DNA of 64,000 nucleotides from Brasenia schreberi (taxonomy: Eukaryota > Streptophyta > Magnoliopsida > Nymphaeales > Cabombaceae). Numbering within the stretch: position 1 is the stretch's first letter; each line of letters starts with the position of its first letter. Below, one piece after another: positions 53,061 through 64,000 of the stretch. The notes beneath the pieces were generated by a model that saw only the letters and a program-made list of their open reading frames with translations, made no database searches and had not been told where the DNA came from. The translations under genes and the position numbers were made by a program. The DNA lies in contig JAYKKT010000061.1 in NCBI GenBank assembly GCA_036023115.1, positions 18,017,501 to 18,081,500 of the forward strand. Direction: 5' to 3'.

Positions 53061-55950
53061 TGTAAACACCCCAAAAACCCAAATACTTTTCAAAACCAAA
53101 TGCCTGGTTCGAAAACCAGTTCAAAAGATAAGTTTGGAATCTTCGAAAAACTCAGGAACTCAAAACATTTCAAAATTCTGTTTTCCAACCCTGTTTGAAA
53201 CATGAAAAATCTTGAAAATGGACGGAAGTCCTATTTTTACGAAAGACCAGACGAACAGATGAAGCCTGGGTTAAAACAGTCGCAAAAGATTCAAAAAGTT
53301 CAAAGGTCAAGCCCAGCCCGATGAAAAGTGAATTTCGAGGATGAAAAAGAAGCCCAGGCCACAAACGCGTTTCAAGCCTGAAGCATCAAAGGCCAAGCCA
53401 AAAGCATCTCTGAAATCACGGAAAATCCAAGTCAAATGCAAGAAGAAACAGTCGAAACAGAGTCCAGAAAGACGAAAAGAAGCTTGGACGATGAAAATGG
53501 GAAAAACCCAGCGTAAGACGGAATCTTGATGAACTCAGGACCCGCATGAAGCATCCAGCTTGAAAAGCCAGAAAGGACTAAAGAAGAGAAAAATTTGAAT
53601 CAAATCTGGATCCAAAAATCCAGATCCAGTTCCAAGATCCATATCCAAACGAAACTTGGATTGGATTGGATCCGGATTTTAGAAACCAACAAAGGATCCA
53701 TATCCACACAAGGGGCCTATAAAAGGACGTGAGTGGGCTGGCTTTGAAGGGGACGAATTTCCAGCATTTGACGTTGATAGTTTGGGGGGAGAAGAGAGAG
53801 AGAGAGAGAGAGGAAGGTCAACAAAAGGAGCTGGCCTTCCCCTCTTATTTTGTAAAATCGTGGGTGGATCTTGTGGGCTGCACTCAAGTGCAAGTTGAAG
53901 CATTTCACGCCTTGTATGTTGCTGGAAATGAAGAGAAACCTGGCGGCATTGGATGGGCTTTCTTCAATGGAGATTGGCTGCGTTGGAAACGAGATCAAAT
54001 GGGCTGATAGGTTGTCAAGGTAAGCCCCTAAAATCCTGCCCAAAGCCCCCTCTTTTCGTACCTCTCAAAACCACCTAAGCTCTAGAACATAAAATGTCAA
54101 AAAGTCCAGCCAAGATGCTGGCCGAACTTCACTAAAGGAACGATCCTAGTTCTACCTAAGACTACTCTAATCTAGAACCATACCCAGCTCGGCCATTGGC
54201 TGGCCAAGCTCACCTTAGATCCCTCCCAGCCAAACCATCTAGCACTAAACCACCTAAACTATTTCCTAAACCAAAACTACTCCTAGAGACCTAGCCAAAA
54301 CCGAGTGTCTAAAACACTCGGTTTTTCCTTTGGACGAACCCATTTTCACCTATCTAGTTCGGCCCATGCTAGCTGAGTTCATTTTAGGTTTTTCCCTAAA
54401 CTAAATCCATTACCTAAGTTAGATCCCAACCAAAAGAACTAACCTAAACCTACCCAGCTCGGCCACCCTTTGGCCGAGCCACTCCCTTAGGATCTCACGT
54501 GAGATCAAACACCCAACACCAGCCCAAGCTCGGCCACCCTTTGGCCAAGCATTGCCCTAGAGCTTACCTTAGGATTTCCCCTAAGATCACTCACTATCCC
54601 TAAACCAATCTCGACCCATTGTGAGACGAGTATCCCTTCGCATCTCGCCCGAACCACTTCCTTAGACATCCCCTAACTCGACCACTAGTTGGTCAGGTTT
54701 TCCCCTTAGAACCTTGAGCTAACCTTCGACCAAAACAAACCACCTAGACCTAACTCAGATCCGTTAGTTTTTCACCCTAGATCTATCATATCTAAGCCCG
54801 AAACCCATAGTGCATTAGCTTGTCAATCTAGCCCAGGTCACGATCTAGGATCAACCTTCTACGCAGCTGGTCATCTCGCAGAGGAAAGTCCATCCAACGG
54901 CTATATCCAAGGTCAGGTTTCGTTGAAAAAGGAAGCCCAAGCAAACGACGAGTAAGTGCTCGAATCTGGTTCTTTACGTTGTTTCAAATTCAATTTGATA
55001 CGGGGTTGTAATAATGGAGCGTAGTCTCCCCACGAGATGTAATATTATGGTTTGAAACACGAATCACACACGTACACTCGAGCCTTTCCGCTCTTATCTG
55101 CACACCTTTTGCACACGAAACGGGCCTCAACAGCCCATAGGATATAGCTCTATTTATATACATTCAGCTGGGTTTTAACGTTCAAGTCGTGTGAGTTGTC
55201 TTTCATTTTATACACTCAAAGCACTCACTCACAATTAAGCCTTTCTGCTCTTACATATACATACGTATTTCCCCTTTCAGCTGGGTTTTTAAGGTTCAAG
55301 TCGTGTGAGTTGCCCTTTCAATTTATACACTCAAAGCACTCACTCACATTGAGCCTTCTCGCTCTTAAGATATAGCTATATATATTTTCCCTTCCGCATC
55401 TAAGATATAGCCATATTTCCCTTTCTGCTATTTCCCTTCTGCTATGTCTTTAAATTCCGGGTTTTCCCTTCAAGTTGTGTGAGTTTGCATTGCATACCCG
55501 CCACACTCGAGATAGGGAGCATACTTGCATCGAACCAGATTGATAAAATCGTATAGAACTTACCTTAAATCGAGCACTGGATGCACACGACTACACGCCA
55601 AAATTGGCTAAAACTCGAGAGACATAGGAACGTGTAGATCCCTTGTATAAAATTTGCAATTTTGATAAAACCAATTGATAAAAACACTTTTACGTTTTTA
55701 AAAGAGTCGTGTTTGTTCAAAAATCGAAATTTTCTGAAAAGCGTACAGACTGACCCTTGAGCACCGGTTCAAGAAGGTCTGCGACGAAAAGATCCCACTT
55801 ATCCACAGTCGCCCCAAAAGTCAGATATTTTCAAAAATTACTTCGCTAGTTTGAGAAAGCTAGCTGGCACGCCCTTTTTAAAGCGACGTAAGCACGAAAA
55901 GATTTGCTTCAGGCCTAAGAACCCGGAGACGAGGATTTTCCGTGTCTACA
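53061..55950 (+). repeat. 3' LTR of C (2890 bp)
   Basis: Same layout as 10432-13319: TATA 53718-53725, GA repeat about 53794-53812, micro-exon 54882-54951, ends GTGTCTACA. A large share of the differences from the 5' LTR are C/T or G/A changes. Confidence 0.93.
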
Positions 55951-55955
55951 ACCAG
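55951..55955. repeat. Right target-site duplication of C (ACCAG)
   Basis: Second copy of ACCAG; the E LTR resumes directly after it. Confidence 0.95.
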
Positions 55956-57097
55956 ATTTTTAGTTTAGGTGGTTTTAGGGATACGGTGGGCTATGGTTTA
56001 GGTGGGGTGGTTTAGTAGTTTAGGGCTTAGCTAGGTGGGTTGGTTTTGGGGTGTGGTTTAGTGAGGTGGGTTAGGTGTTTAGTCTAGGATTAGGTTAGGA
56101 TTAAGGGAATTAGGCTAGGTTTAAGGAAGGATTAGGGAGGTGGGTTAGGTGATTAGGTTGAGATTAGGCCGGGATTAGGGAAGTGGGTTAGGTGATTAGG
56201 TTAGGGTTAGGCCAGGATTAGGGTAAATGGCTAGGATTAGGGGTTTTGGCTTAGGATTGGGTTAAGAGTCTCCCTTTGCATAACCCATGGACTTCATTGA
56301 ATCATGTTGGTGCAGCCCTAGGTTAGGTGTAGGCTCATACAAGCTTAAACCCACACTAATTAGGCTAACCCACATGATTAACCCAAACTTGACACACAAG
56401 TCAAGCTTAATACATTCCCCTCATACTTAATCCTCCCCATTCTCTCTCATGCCTATAATCCCACGTGAATTTCAAGTGGACCCCACCTCCATTTATGAGA
56501 AGGTGATGTGGGCCATGGATGTGGATATTGGACTGGATCTTTGGATCCAAATCCAAATCTAAATCCACACATACATTTGGATTGGGATCTGGATATATAT
56601 GGTCCAGATCCAATCCAAACTGAATTCTGACTCCTTCAGGATATGTTCGAAACGAACGGTTTGTGCAGGGTCTGACAGCATCAGTACTCCGTCTTGCGTT
56701 GGGTCTTCGCCAACATGGTTGTCCGCTTGTATTTTCACCTTCCGGAGATGATTTTACATGACTTTTATTAATAACAGGGACTTGGACGTTCGAGATCCTG
56801 GGGATGGATCTAACACGAGAGTTGTTGTGCCGGGCTTGAGATGTGCTCCGGTTCCAAGCTGTCTTTAGCTCTTTTGGTCCTGCTTGCATCAGGCCAAGCC
56901 GCTTCTTGGGGTTTCAAAATGTGTTTTAAAAGGGTTTTAAAAGCATATTATACATATTTTAAAGCATATATAGTTTAAACATATGTACAGGGTTGCCTGG
57001 AAGGCTCCTGGGTTTCCAGACTCAAAATAGCCCTTTGGGGCTGCTTTTACAAAACCAGGTTTATTTGAGAAGTTCGTGGGATTTCAGGGTGTTTACA
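55956..57097 (-). repeat. 3' LTR of E, right part
   Basis: The U3 portion of the E LTR: TTAGG-rich tract (about 55970-56270), conserved CTTGACACACAAG palindrome-like segment near 56388, hexamer block (about 56540-56625) and terminus TGTTTACA at 57090-57097. Confidence 0.9.
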
Positions 57098-57112
57098 GAT
57101 GCCCCTCTTTGG
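57098..57112 (-). other. Polypurine tract of E
   Basis: CCAAAGAGGGGCATC on the minus strand (with C after it), next to the LTR. Confidence 0.87.
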
Positions 57113-58276
57113 CATTGTCCAAATTGATTTGGATAATGGCAAAGATGACAAACACCCCTTTCAATGTCTCTCTAGATCTAACCATGAAAATCTGGGATCG
57201 TCCCAATCTTTAGCAAAATCTCAGTTTTAAAACCCTGGTAGGAGGAGATATCATGCCAAAGGGATTTGTATGGAATCTGGTCCTAAAATGGGATCATGTT
57301 TATGCAAGTGCCATGCGTGGAAATGTATATGCATGACATGGGTGTGGTGCCAAGAGTGGCGACCTCCTAGAGACCAGATATGGTCGAACTCTTGAGACTT
57401 ACAAGGCCTGCTGCTCCAAATCGGTAGATCCTATGCTGTTTGATGTTCGATATTTCAAAATTTGTTTACAAAAGCTATTTACAAAAGGGACAATTGTCTT
57501 GAGTCTCAATCTTAAGGATCTCGAGCTCTTCGTGATTGCCTTTGCTTGAATCTTGACACTCGCTTATCTAGCGGAGGTTTTATAAGAAAACAAGGCATAT
57601 TTCAAATTCCTACACCTTACTCAAAACGTCGAATTCTCAAACAAAATGAAATTCAAGTAAGTAAATCCTATTTTTACTTTAGGATTCCTCGAAATGAACC
57701 ATGTTCTAGCTTGGGATAAGCTAGGGATGGGAAAGAGATACAACGGTCCCTTTTGAAGCGTCCCGTGGTTTAAGGCATAGAAGGCGGAAAACTGCTCTTT
57801 TTGAGCTTTTTGGCCTCTTTTTCCTTTTTTTCATAGAGGGTCTCCCTTTGGGAGTATTTTTTCTTTAATCCCTCCTTTTTTTTCACAAGAGAATCAAAAT
57901 TTTCTTTTGGATTCTGGTTTCTTTCTTTTGGGAAGAGACTTTGAATGGAATATTCCCTTTATTTGGGCCATGTTTTCCTTTTGGAAGGAGAAGAGAAGGG
58001 GGGGAAGGACTTATCCCAAGGTCACACTCGATCCATTCCAGATCAGCCTATTTAGAAATAGCACGTACTACTTGCAAGTATCTTTCTATATTGAACTAGG
58101 CCTTTCTTTGTAAGAAGAAGGATTTTGAAATGTAAACTCGATTTTGGAAAACTCCACTCTTTCACAAGTACGAATTCTCTTACTCAAGGTCACACGATTT
58201 TGCCTTTGCACCTTATTTTCAGGTCTCAGGGTAGCTATCCCTAAAGGTTTTTTAAAATTGGAATTTAATCCAAATC
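57113..58276 (-). other. 3' untranslated region of E
   Basis: Collinear with the A, D and F intervals. The antisense frame of A and D has an early stop here. There is no supportable gene. Confidence 0.65.
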
Positions 58277-61200
58277 CTACACATAATACTTCTTTAAGTA
58301 TTGAATATTGATAGGATCTGCTAAATTCCTACCTTCTACATCGATTAACCAATACAAGTTGTTCGTGGTGGTTGCACGTACAACATAGGGTCCATCCCAC
58401 TTGGGGCACCACTTTCCAAGTGGATGTGGGCCACGATAGTGGATGATTTTTAAAACCAAATCTCCCACTTCAAAGTGGCGAGGTCTCATGTGTTTGCCAC
58501 AATGTCAGGCTATCCTTTGCCGGTATGCACGAGCATGATCCATAGCAAGGAGTCGCCTCTCATCTTGCAAATCTAGTTCGGCCATCCTAGCATGCTGAAG
58601 CGTCTCTAAGGGGAGGTCGAGTGCTATGGATGTATGGAATGAATGCAATTGAGTATGAATGGGAAGAATCGCGTTTGTGCCATAGACCAATTCGAATGGT
58701 GTGGCATTCGTGGTAGTCCGGATGGAAGTCTTATAAGCCCATAAGGCTTCATCCAGCTTCTCGTGCCATGTCCTACCCTTCTCTAAAGTCTTCTCAATTA
58801 TGCTAATGAGAGTCTTGTTTGTGGCTTCGGCTTGGCCGTTGCCTTGAGGGTAGTAGGGCAAGGAGAAGTGGTGAATGGCCAGGGGCTGACCACGGAATGC
58901 AATGCAGATGATGGGATATGAATGGCATGCCCATGCACTTGACATGCATGACACTTCCTAACATGATCGTGACAATCCTTTTTCAGGGTGGACCAAAAAT
59001 AGCCCGCTCTAAGTATCTTCATTGCCATCATGTTGGCATTAACATGGCCTCCACACTCTCCATCGTGGAACTCATGCATCACTATCCTAGCCTCCTCTAG
59101 ATCGATACACCTAAGTAGGATGCCGGGAAAACTTTTCTTATATAGAACCACACCCAGAATGGTGTATCGGGTCGAAATCTTAAGGATGAATGCCTTATCT
59201 TTGGATGTGGCATCCTCGGCGAATCCCCCATTTTTGAGAAAATGATTGATGTCGTAAAACCAAGGTTTTTCAATAGGATCTGGGTTATTTTGGCAAATAT
59301 CCAAATCGTGTGTGGATGGGTTGGGCGCATGCCATATTTCTAAAGACCGGGTCCCTGAAATGGGATCGACCTTTAGGGTTGAACCCAAGGAGGAGAGGGC
59401 ATCGGCAATGCCTTTGTCCTCTCTTCCTACGTGTGTGAGTTAACACGATTGGAAGGACTCAACCAATCGAGTGGCCAACTCGTGATATGGAAGTAGTTTT
59501 TCGTTACGTACTTGCCAAAATTTCAAAACCTGGTTTATAACAAGGAGCGAATCTCCAAAGACGCCGATGCATGATGCCCCTAGAGTTTTCGAAATCCTTA
59601 AGCCTTGTATGAGTGCTTCATACTCAGCTATATTGTTGGAACATTCAAAATCTAGGTGAATTGCTATGGGAATCTCACCCTTTTCAGGGGAGATGAGGAT
59701 GACCCCAGCACCAGCCCCTCGTTGGTTTCGTGCCCCATCAAAGTGCATCTTCCATACTTGGTTTTCGAAAGAGTTTGCCAAAATGTGGTTTTGAAAGTGG
59801 TTTTGCAATATGCCTTCGTCAGGCATTTCATCAAGTGTGGGATATGCGTCCTCTAGGGGGAACTCAGCCACGTAGTCTGCTAGGGCTTGCCCCTTAATGG
59901 GATTTGGTGATGCTATTTTAGGTCATACTCCATTAGAAGGAGTTGCCATTTGCCCAATCTACCCGTGAGAATGGGTTTTTCGAACAAGTGCTTGATTAGA
60001 TCAAGCTTGGACACTATCCAGATCTCATGATCTAGGAAATAGTGTCTGAATTTCTGACAGGCCCATACTAGGGCCAAGCACGTCTTCTCCATGGCTTGAT
60101 AATTTCGTTCATAAGCCAAGAGAGTTTTCAAAATATAGTAGATGGCATACTCCTTATGGGTGTCATCCTCGTATTGAGCCAATCGGGCTCCCAAAGCATT
60201 CGCATGCACAGAAATGTAAAGTAAAAGCGGTTTTCCTTGTTTTGGAGGATTCAAAACGACGGGATTAACCAGGTATGCCTTTCGTCTCTCGAAGGTCTTC
60301 TGGCAGTCGTCATCCCATAAGAATTTCGTGCCCTTCCTCAACAGCTTGTTGAAGGGTTCACATCTAGTCGCCAGATTTGATATAAATCGGCGAACGGACT
60401 GTAATCGACCCTGGAGGCTACGAATTTGGGTGAGATTGGAGGGTGGAGCCATGTCTATGATGGATCGACACTTAGAGGGGTCGACTTCTATACCCCTTTG
60501 GCTCACCATAAAGCCTAGAAGCTTTCTAGACTCTACCCCGAATACACATTTTTGAGGGTTTAGCTTTACTTTGTAAAGCCTAAGCCTTTCGAAAATCTTT
60601 TGCAAACATTCGATATGAGTGCATCGGGTTTTGGATTTTGCCAAGAGATCATCTACATACACTTCTACGAGCTCATGGATCTGATCATGGAAGATCGTGG
60701 TCATGGCTCTCTGGTATGTCGCGCCGGCATTTTTCAAACCAAAGGGCATGACTGTATACCAGTACGTGCCCCACGGGGTTGTCAATGCGGTCTTACCCTG
60801 ATCTCGTGGACTTAATTTAATTTGATTATAGCCTGAATAGCCATCCATAAACGAAAACATTTCATTATTTGCAGTACTATCGACTATCAAATCTATGTTT
60901 GGCAAAGGATAATTATCCTTTGGAGTGGCTTTATTCAGGTTTCTGAAATCGATGCATATTCAAATTTTCCCATTGGTTTTTCGAACTACAACGATGTTTG
61001 ACAACCAATCTGAATACGCAATGGGTTTTATAAATCCGGCTTTTAACAGATCTTCTAAACCCTCTTTAACTTGCGTGTGTACATTCGGATGTATTTTCCT
61101 AAGCTTCTACTTTATGTGTTTTACATCCGCATCTAAGGGAAGTCGATGTTCGACAATGCTGAGGTGTATGCCCGGCATGTCTTCATACGTCCATGCAAAC

Positions 61201-61787
61201 ACATCTAAATAGGTTCGAAGAAATGCAATGAATGATGATCTTTCAAGCTCATGCAAACAAGCGCCTATCTTGATGAGTTTGGGATTGGAATCACTCCCTA
61301 GGTTTACCTCTATGAAATCTCCTCCTACTGAATTGGAAGGTCTTTCAAAATCGAGAATTTTATGAAATTCTGGGAGCTCAGAAGTGGGATCTTTCTCAAG
61401 GGGATCCATTTCTGGGCTTCGATCATTCTCGTGGGTTATAGACCCGAGGGAATTTGATGCGTGAGTTTTCAAAAGACCTGGTTTTGTACTTGGATTTTCA
61501 ATTGATTTCGAAATTTTTGGTCTGGCTATGCAGACGACGTTCCTTTCAAAATCCTTTTCTCTTTCCAAAGTCCTACCAGGAGCAGCTATGTACAAAATCT
61601 TTTTGGTATTTTGTAGATTTTCGATTTTTTTTGGTTTTTGCAAAACAAGAACTTTAGGAACTATACAAACCACTCTATTTTCGAGTTTTTGATTTTCCAT
61701 TGTTTTTGGTTTTTGAGAATTTTTCATTTTTTTAATTTTAAATTTTTCAAATGTTTTTGTATTTTTATGAAAGGGATCTTCCATCAT
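58277..61787 (-). pseudogene. pol: E pol: decayed, integrase core deleted
   Basis: It starts ATG-ATG-GAA-GAT at 61787, 2 nt after an acceptor-like TTTCCCTTTGTAG, in a different frame from gag-pro. Linker and RT follow, with FSFMDGYSGYNQ and YVDDLLAKS, then degenerate native RNase H, archaeal-type RNase H (HFDGA, AEYEAL, GDS), HHCC finger and the integrase end (WDGPYVV, LKKYYV). Lesions: TAG at 61107-61109 (Gln in A/D), TGA at 60960-60962 (Arg in A/D), a small indel near 59900, TAA at 59440-59442 (Lys in A/D), and a deletion near 58870 that removes the part holding AFDIIGP and VSDNG, both catalytic Asp residues. A stop or shift also lies near 58490-58505. Confidence 0.88.
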
Positions 61788-61789
61788 AC

Positions 61790-61802
61790 CTACAAAGGGA
61801 AA
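61790..61802 (-). promoter_or_regulatory. Splice-acceptor-like site before E pol
   Basis: TTTCCCTTTGTAG on the minus strand, with ATGATG 2 nt downstream (61787-61782). Confidence 0.5.
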
Positions 61803-61812
61803 ACACTACGGG

Positions 61813-64000
61813 TTAGACTCGGAATAAGAGGTCTAAATCGTAGGTCTCTTCTAGGGTAGGCTCCAGGGCACCCTTGACCCAAGTGGTCACAGGGGACGGC
61901 TCTGGCGGTATTTTGGGAGTATAGCCGATCCCATATCGGCTTGGGTTGGCCGTAGGAAGGATGGGCTCTAGGAGACCCTAGTTTTGTGCCCCTAGACTTT
62001 TATAGGGCGTGTAGCCCATATTCAACAGCATGTTCCATGACTTTTTATTTTTTGAAAAATTATGATACAAATCGTGCTCCTGGAACTTGCTGTCGTCCAT
62101 ATCGTGCTCGTATGGCTTTTTGTCCAGGGGTTTTGGAAATAAGGGATGTTTGGGTCTTCCTAGAAGGGTTAGGATTGGGAGGGGGCCTGCTTTGGGCGGC
62201 CCCTTCACATACACAACCTTCCTAGGGTTGTTTAATACGAGCCTTGGTGGCTCGATCATGGTCTGCCCCAAGTTAGCCTCGTGGGCCTGGGAACTCGACA
62301 AACAAGGGGAGTTTATGATCCCCTGAAGCTGAGGGTGACTCTCACCTAGGATCACCATGACTTGGTCCATAAAAGGGATCTTGACACACCTGTGGAAGGT
62401 GGATGGCACAGCGCACAAGCTGTGTGTCCAAGGCCTTCCCAGCAACAGGTTATAATGGGGGTGGATGTCCAAGACATGGAACACCCCCGTGTGTATGATC
62501 CCTCCCGTTTCCATCGGGAGTTTGATCGATCCTATAGGTCTAGACGCATTCCCATCGTATCCAGTGATAACGATGGGGATTGGGTTCACAGAAGTCAAGG
62601 TGACTCCAATTTGATACGCCACATGAAGTGGAAGGATGTTGAGCCCTCCTCCCCCATCGACTAGGCACCTGTCCAGAGAGTGGTTATTTAGAACCACCTC
62701 GATATGCAGGGCCTAGTTGTGGGATTCGTAGGGTCTTTCTACATCATATTCCGAGAAAGTGATGGGCGATTTTGCTCCTATTAACGCCACTTGGTCAGAC
62801 AGGGATTCAGGACTTATGTTCGAACTAACCTTAGCTCTTTCTAGAATTTTCTCTAGCACGAGTCTATGCCCAGGCGAAGTTTGTATAAGCTCTAGGATGG
62901 ACATGTGGATAGGAATCTTTGAAAGATGGTTTTTGAAATCATAAGGGTTTAGGACGATTTTTCCATTGTTTGCTTTTGGCAGAACTCTAGGAATATATGC
63001 TTTTGAGGGGCCAGGCATACTGACCACCTTTTTAGCACTTTGTAGGTGCGGGGGTTGATAGATCCTCCCGAATCTAGTCACTTCCCCCACGACCTACCTA
63101 GGGTTCGCACTTGAATTGGCTCTAATTGAGAGTTTAGGAGCACCTTGAAGTTTTAAAACTGGTTTACCCGGGGATTCAGCTCTTGGTGGTCCCCGGATGA
63201 CTACTTGGGCGGGCTTCTTGTAAAGTACAAGAGTAGATGCATAAGTGGGTCGACCAGACTCGGATGTTTGCGCTAGATCTTTTGAAAAGGTGAGGGTACA
63301 TACCTCCTTTCCTTTCCCACTGCTACTGGCGTGCTTGGGAAAGGGTTCTCTGAAGATAGCTTGAGTTGGCTCAGGTTCCGCAGTGACCTGGAGCCGGCCC
63401 TTCGCTATCAAGTTCTTGATTTTGTTTAAAAGGGAGAAACAACGCTTTGTATCATGGCCTTTGAGCCAATGATACTTGCAAAAATGATTTAAATATCCCC
63501 CTTTGGAAGTGACTCCCTCAGGGATTTTGGGAAGTTCAATCATGCCTTCGGCAAGTAGGAGGTCTAGGACCTCCGACACAGGTTGCCCTAGCGGTGTGTA
63601 CTCCCGTTTTTCAATAGGTTTTTGAAAATTTCTCTCCCTTTTGTTTTCTAATTTTTCAAAATTCTTTGAAGTGCCCGCCAGACCTGGATCCACCCGGACA
63701 TTGGCGATTTTATGGGGCTTTGCCCCTTTATCCATTGTGGGTAGCCCATAAGTGATAGGCTTTTCCAAGCAGGTTTTGGAAACGGCACTTCCTTTCCATA
63801 AGTGATCGTATACCCATTTTTTCAAGTTTGTTTCGAAAAGGGATGCTTTTTTGATCAACTTATGGAAAGTTGAGATTTCATGGAGCGAGAGAAGGGTCTT
63901 TAGCTCGCTTTTAAAATTATCCAGGATGAGCATGACTGCGCATCCTTCGGATATTGGCTCTCGCACTTGGCCCAAAAGGGACCTCCATTGAATAATGAAG
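61813..64000 (-). pseudogene. gag-pro: E gag-pro, partial (runs off the right edge)
   Basis: From the window edge inward: the second half of the Gag domain (GQVREPISEGCAVMLILDNF), the CKYHWLKGHDTKRC knuckle, linker, and protease with CLVDGGGGLNILP and LLLGRPW, ending RV-TAA at 61813-61815. In-frame TAG codons sit near 61978-61980 and 62713-62715, both at Gln positions of relatives (CAG>TAG), and near 63091-63096 at a Leu position. The start codon and 5' LTR lie outside the window. It is non-functional but closely related to the C, A and D copies. Confidence 0.88.

Larger units (their letters stand above)
10432..55950 (+). mobile_element. Element C: Tat-like element with two nested insertions
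   Basis: A plus-strand element with LTRs 10432-13319 and 53061-55950, flanked by ACCAG. Removing B (with A inside) and D, with one target copy each, leaves about 13.8 kb, in line with A and D. Its order is 5' LTR, PBS (13324-13341), gag-pro (13463-14399 plus 32008-33938), pol (33964-34919 plus 49048-51877), 3' UTR, polypurine tract (53047-53060) and 3' LTR. Its LTR is a diverged type: the U5 end matches the other LTRs, while much of U3 differs. The two LTRs differ at fifteen or more positions by eye, so C is older than A and D. Confidence 0.93.
8081..64000 (-). mobile_element. Element E: Tat-like element inserted in F, hosts C; partial
   Basis: A minus-strand element starting with TGTAGACG at 8081, next to GACCT (8076-8080), which should be its target duplication; the right copy is outside the window. 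Its 3' LTR is split by C into 8081-10431 and 55956-57097. The interior follows: polypurine tract 57098-57112, 3' UTR, pol and part of gag, running off the right edge. It is decayed, with an integrase deletion, a frameshift and several in-frame stops. Without C, the visible part is about 10.4 kb. Confidence 0.9.

Noticed and set aside
1..64000. Host protein-coding genes, rRNA, tRNA or other transposon classes
   Set aside because: Every interval is accounted for by LTR or internal sequence of the seven elements; no other recognisable protein family or RNA gene was seen on either strand.

Overview
The window is seed-plant nuclear DNA, probably heterochromatin of a large repeat-rich genome. Every base can be assigned to LTR retrotransposons, and I found no host gene, rRNA or tRNA. 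All seven elements belong to one broad lineage of Ty3/gypsy elements. The evidence is a plant Gag, a retropepsin, RT with YVDD, a decayed native RNase H followed by a second archaeal-type RNase H (HFDGA, AEYEAL, GDS), and an HHCC/D,D35E integrase without a chromodomain. LTRs are very long (2.9-3.5 kb), start TGTAAACACC and end TCTACA. This is the architecture of the Tat (Ogre/Retand/Grande-like) clade. The species cannot be named from the sequence.

The window is a nest of insertions that can be unpacked from the LTR termini and 5-bp target duplications. F (minus strand, oldest) has its 3' LTR at 3013-6215 and its 3' end at 6216-8080; another LTR, G (1-3012), sits inside the F LTR. E (minus) is inserted in the F integrase at 8081 and runs off the right edge; its 3' LTR is split into 8081-10431 and 55956-57097. 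C (plus, 10432-55950, TSD ACCAG) is inserted in the E LTR. C is split twice: solo LTR B (plus, 14400-32002) lies in its gag, and D (minus, 34920-49042, TSD ATGGA) lies in its RT. A (minus, 16900-31109, TSD GGTTT) is inserted in B. The deepest path is F>E>C>B>A.

A and D are young, nearly identical 14.2/14.1-kb copies. Their LTR pairs differ at roughly half a dozen positions, their internal regions are both 7984 bp, and their gag-pro ORFs are intact at 955 codons. Their pol genes are damaged mainly by homopolymer indels. C is older, with its pol open apart from a few stop codons. E and F are decayed: E has lost the integrase core by deletion, and F has lost a catalytic Asp.

The most interesting observations concern expression and priming. 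In C and E, pol is a separate ORF in a different frame from gag-pro, and its ATG lies 2 nt after a conserved splice-acceptor-like sequence (TTTCCCTTTGTAG). gag also has a strong acceptor-like tract about 25 nt before its ATG. The LTRs keep a TATA box, a donor, an acceptor, a 49-70 nt segment and a second donor (GTAAGT), even between diverged LTR types. Together these suggest retrovirus-like spliced gag and pol mRNAs. In addition, U5 carries a 9-bp hairpin followed by a copy of the first 9-10 nt of the primer-binding site, about 90 bp before the true PBS.
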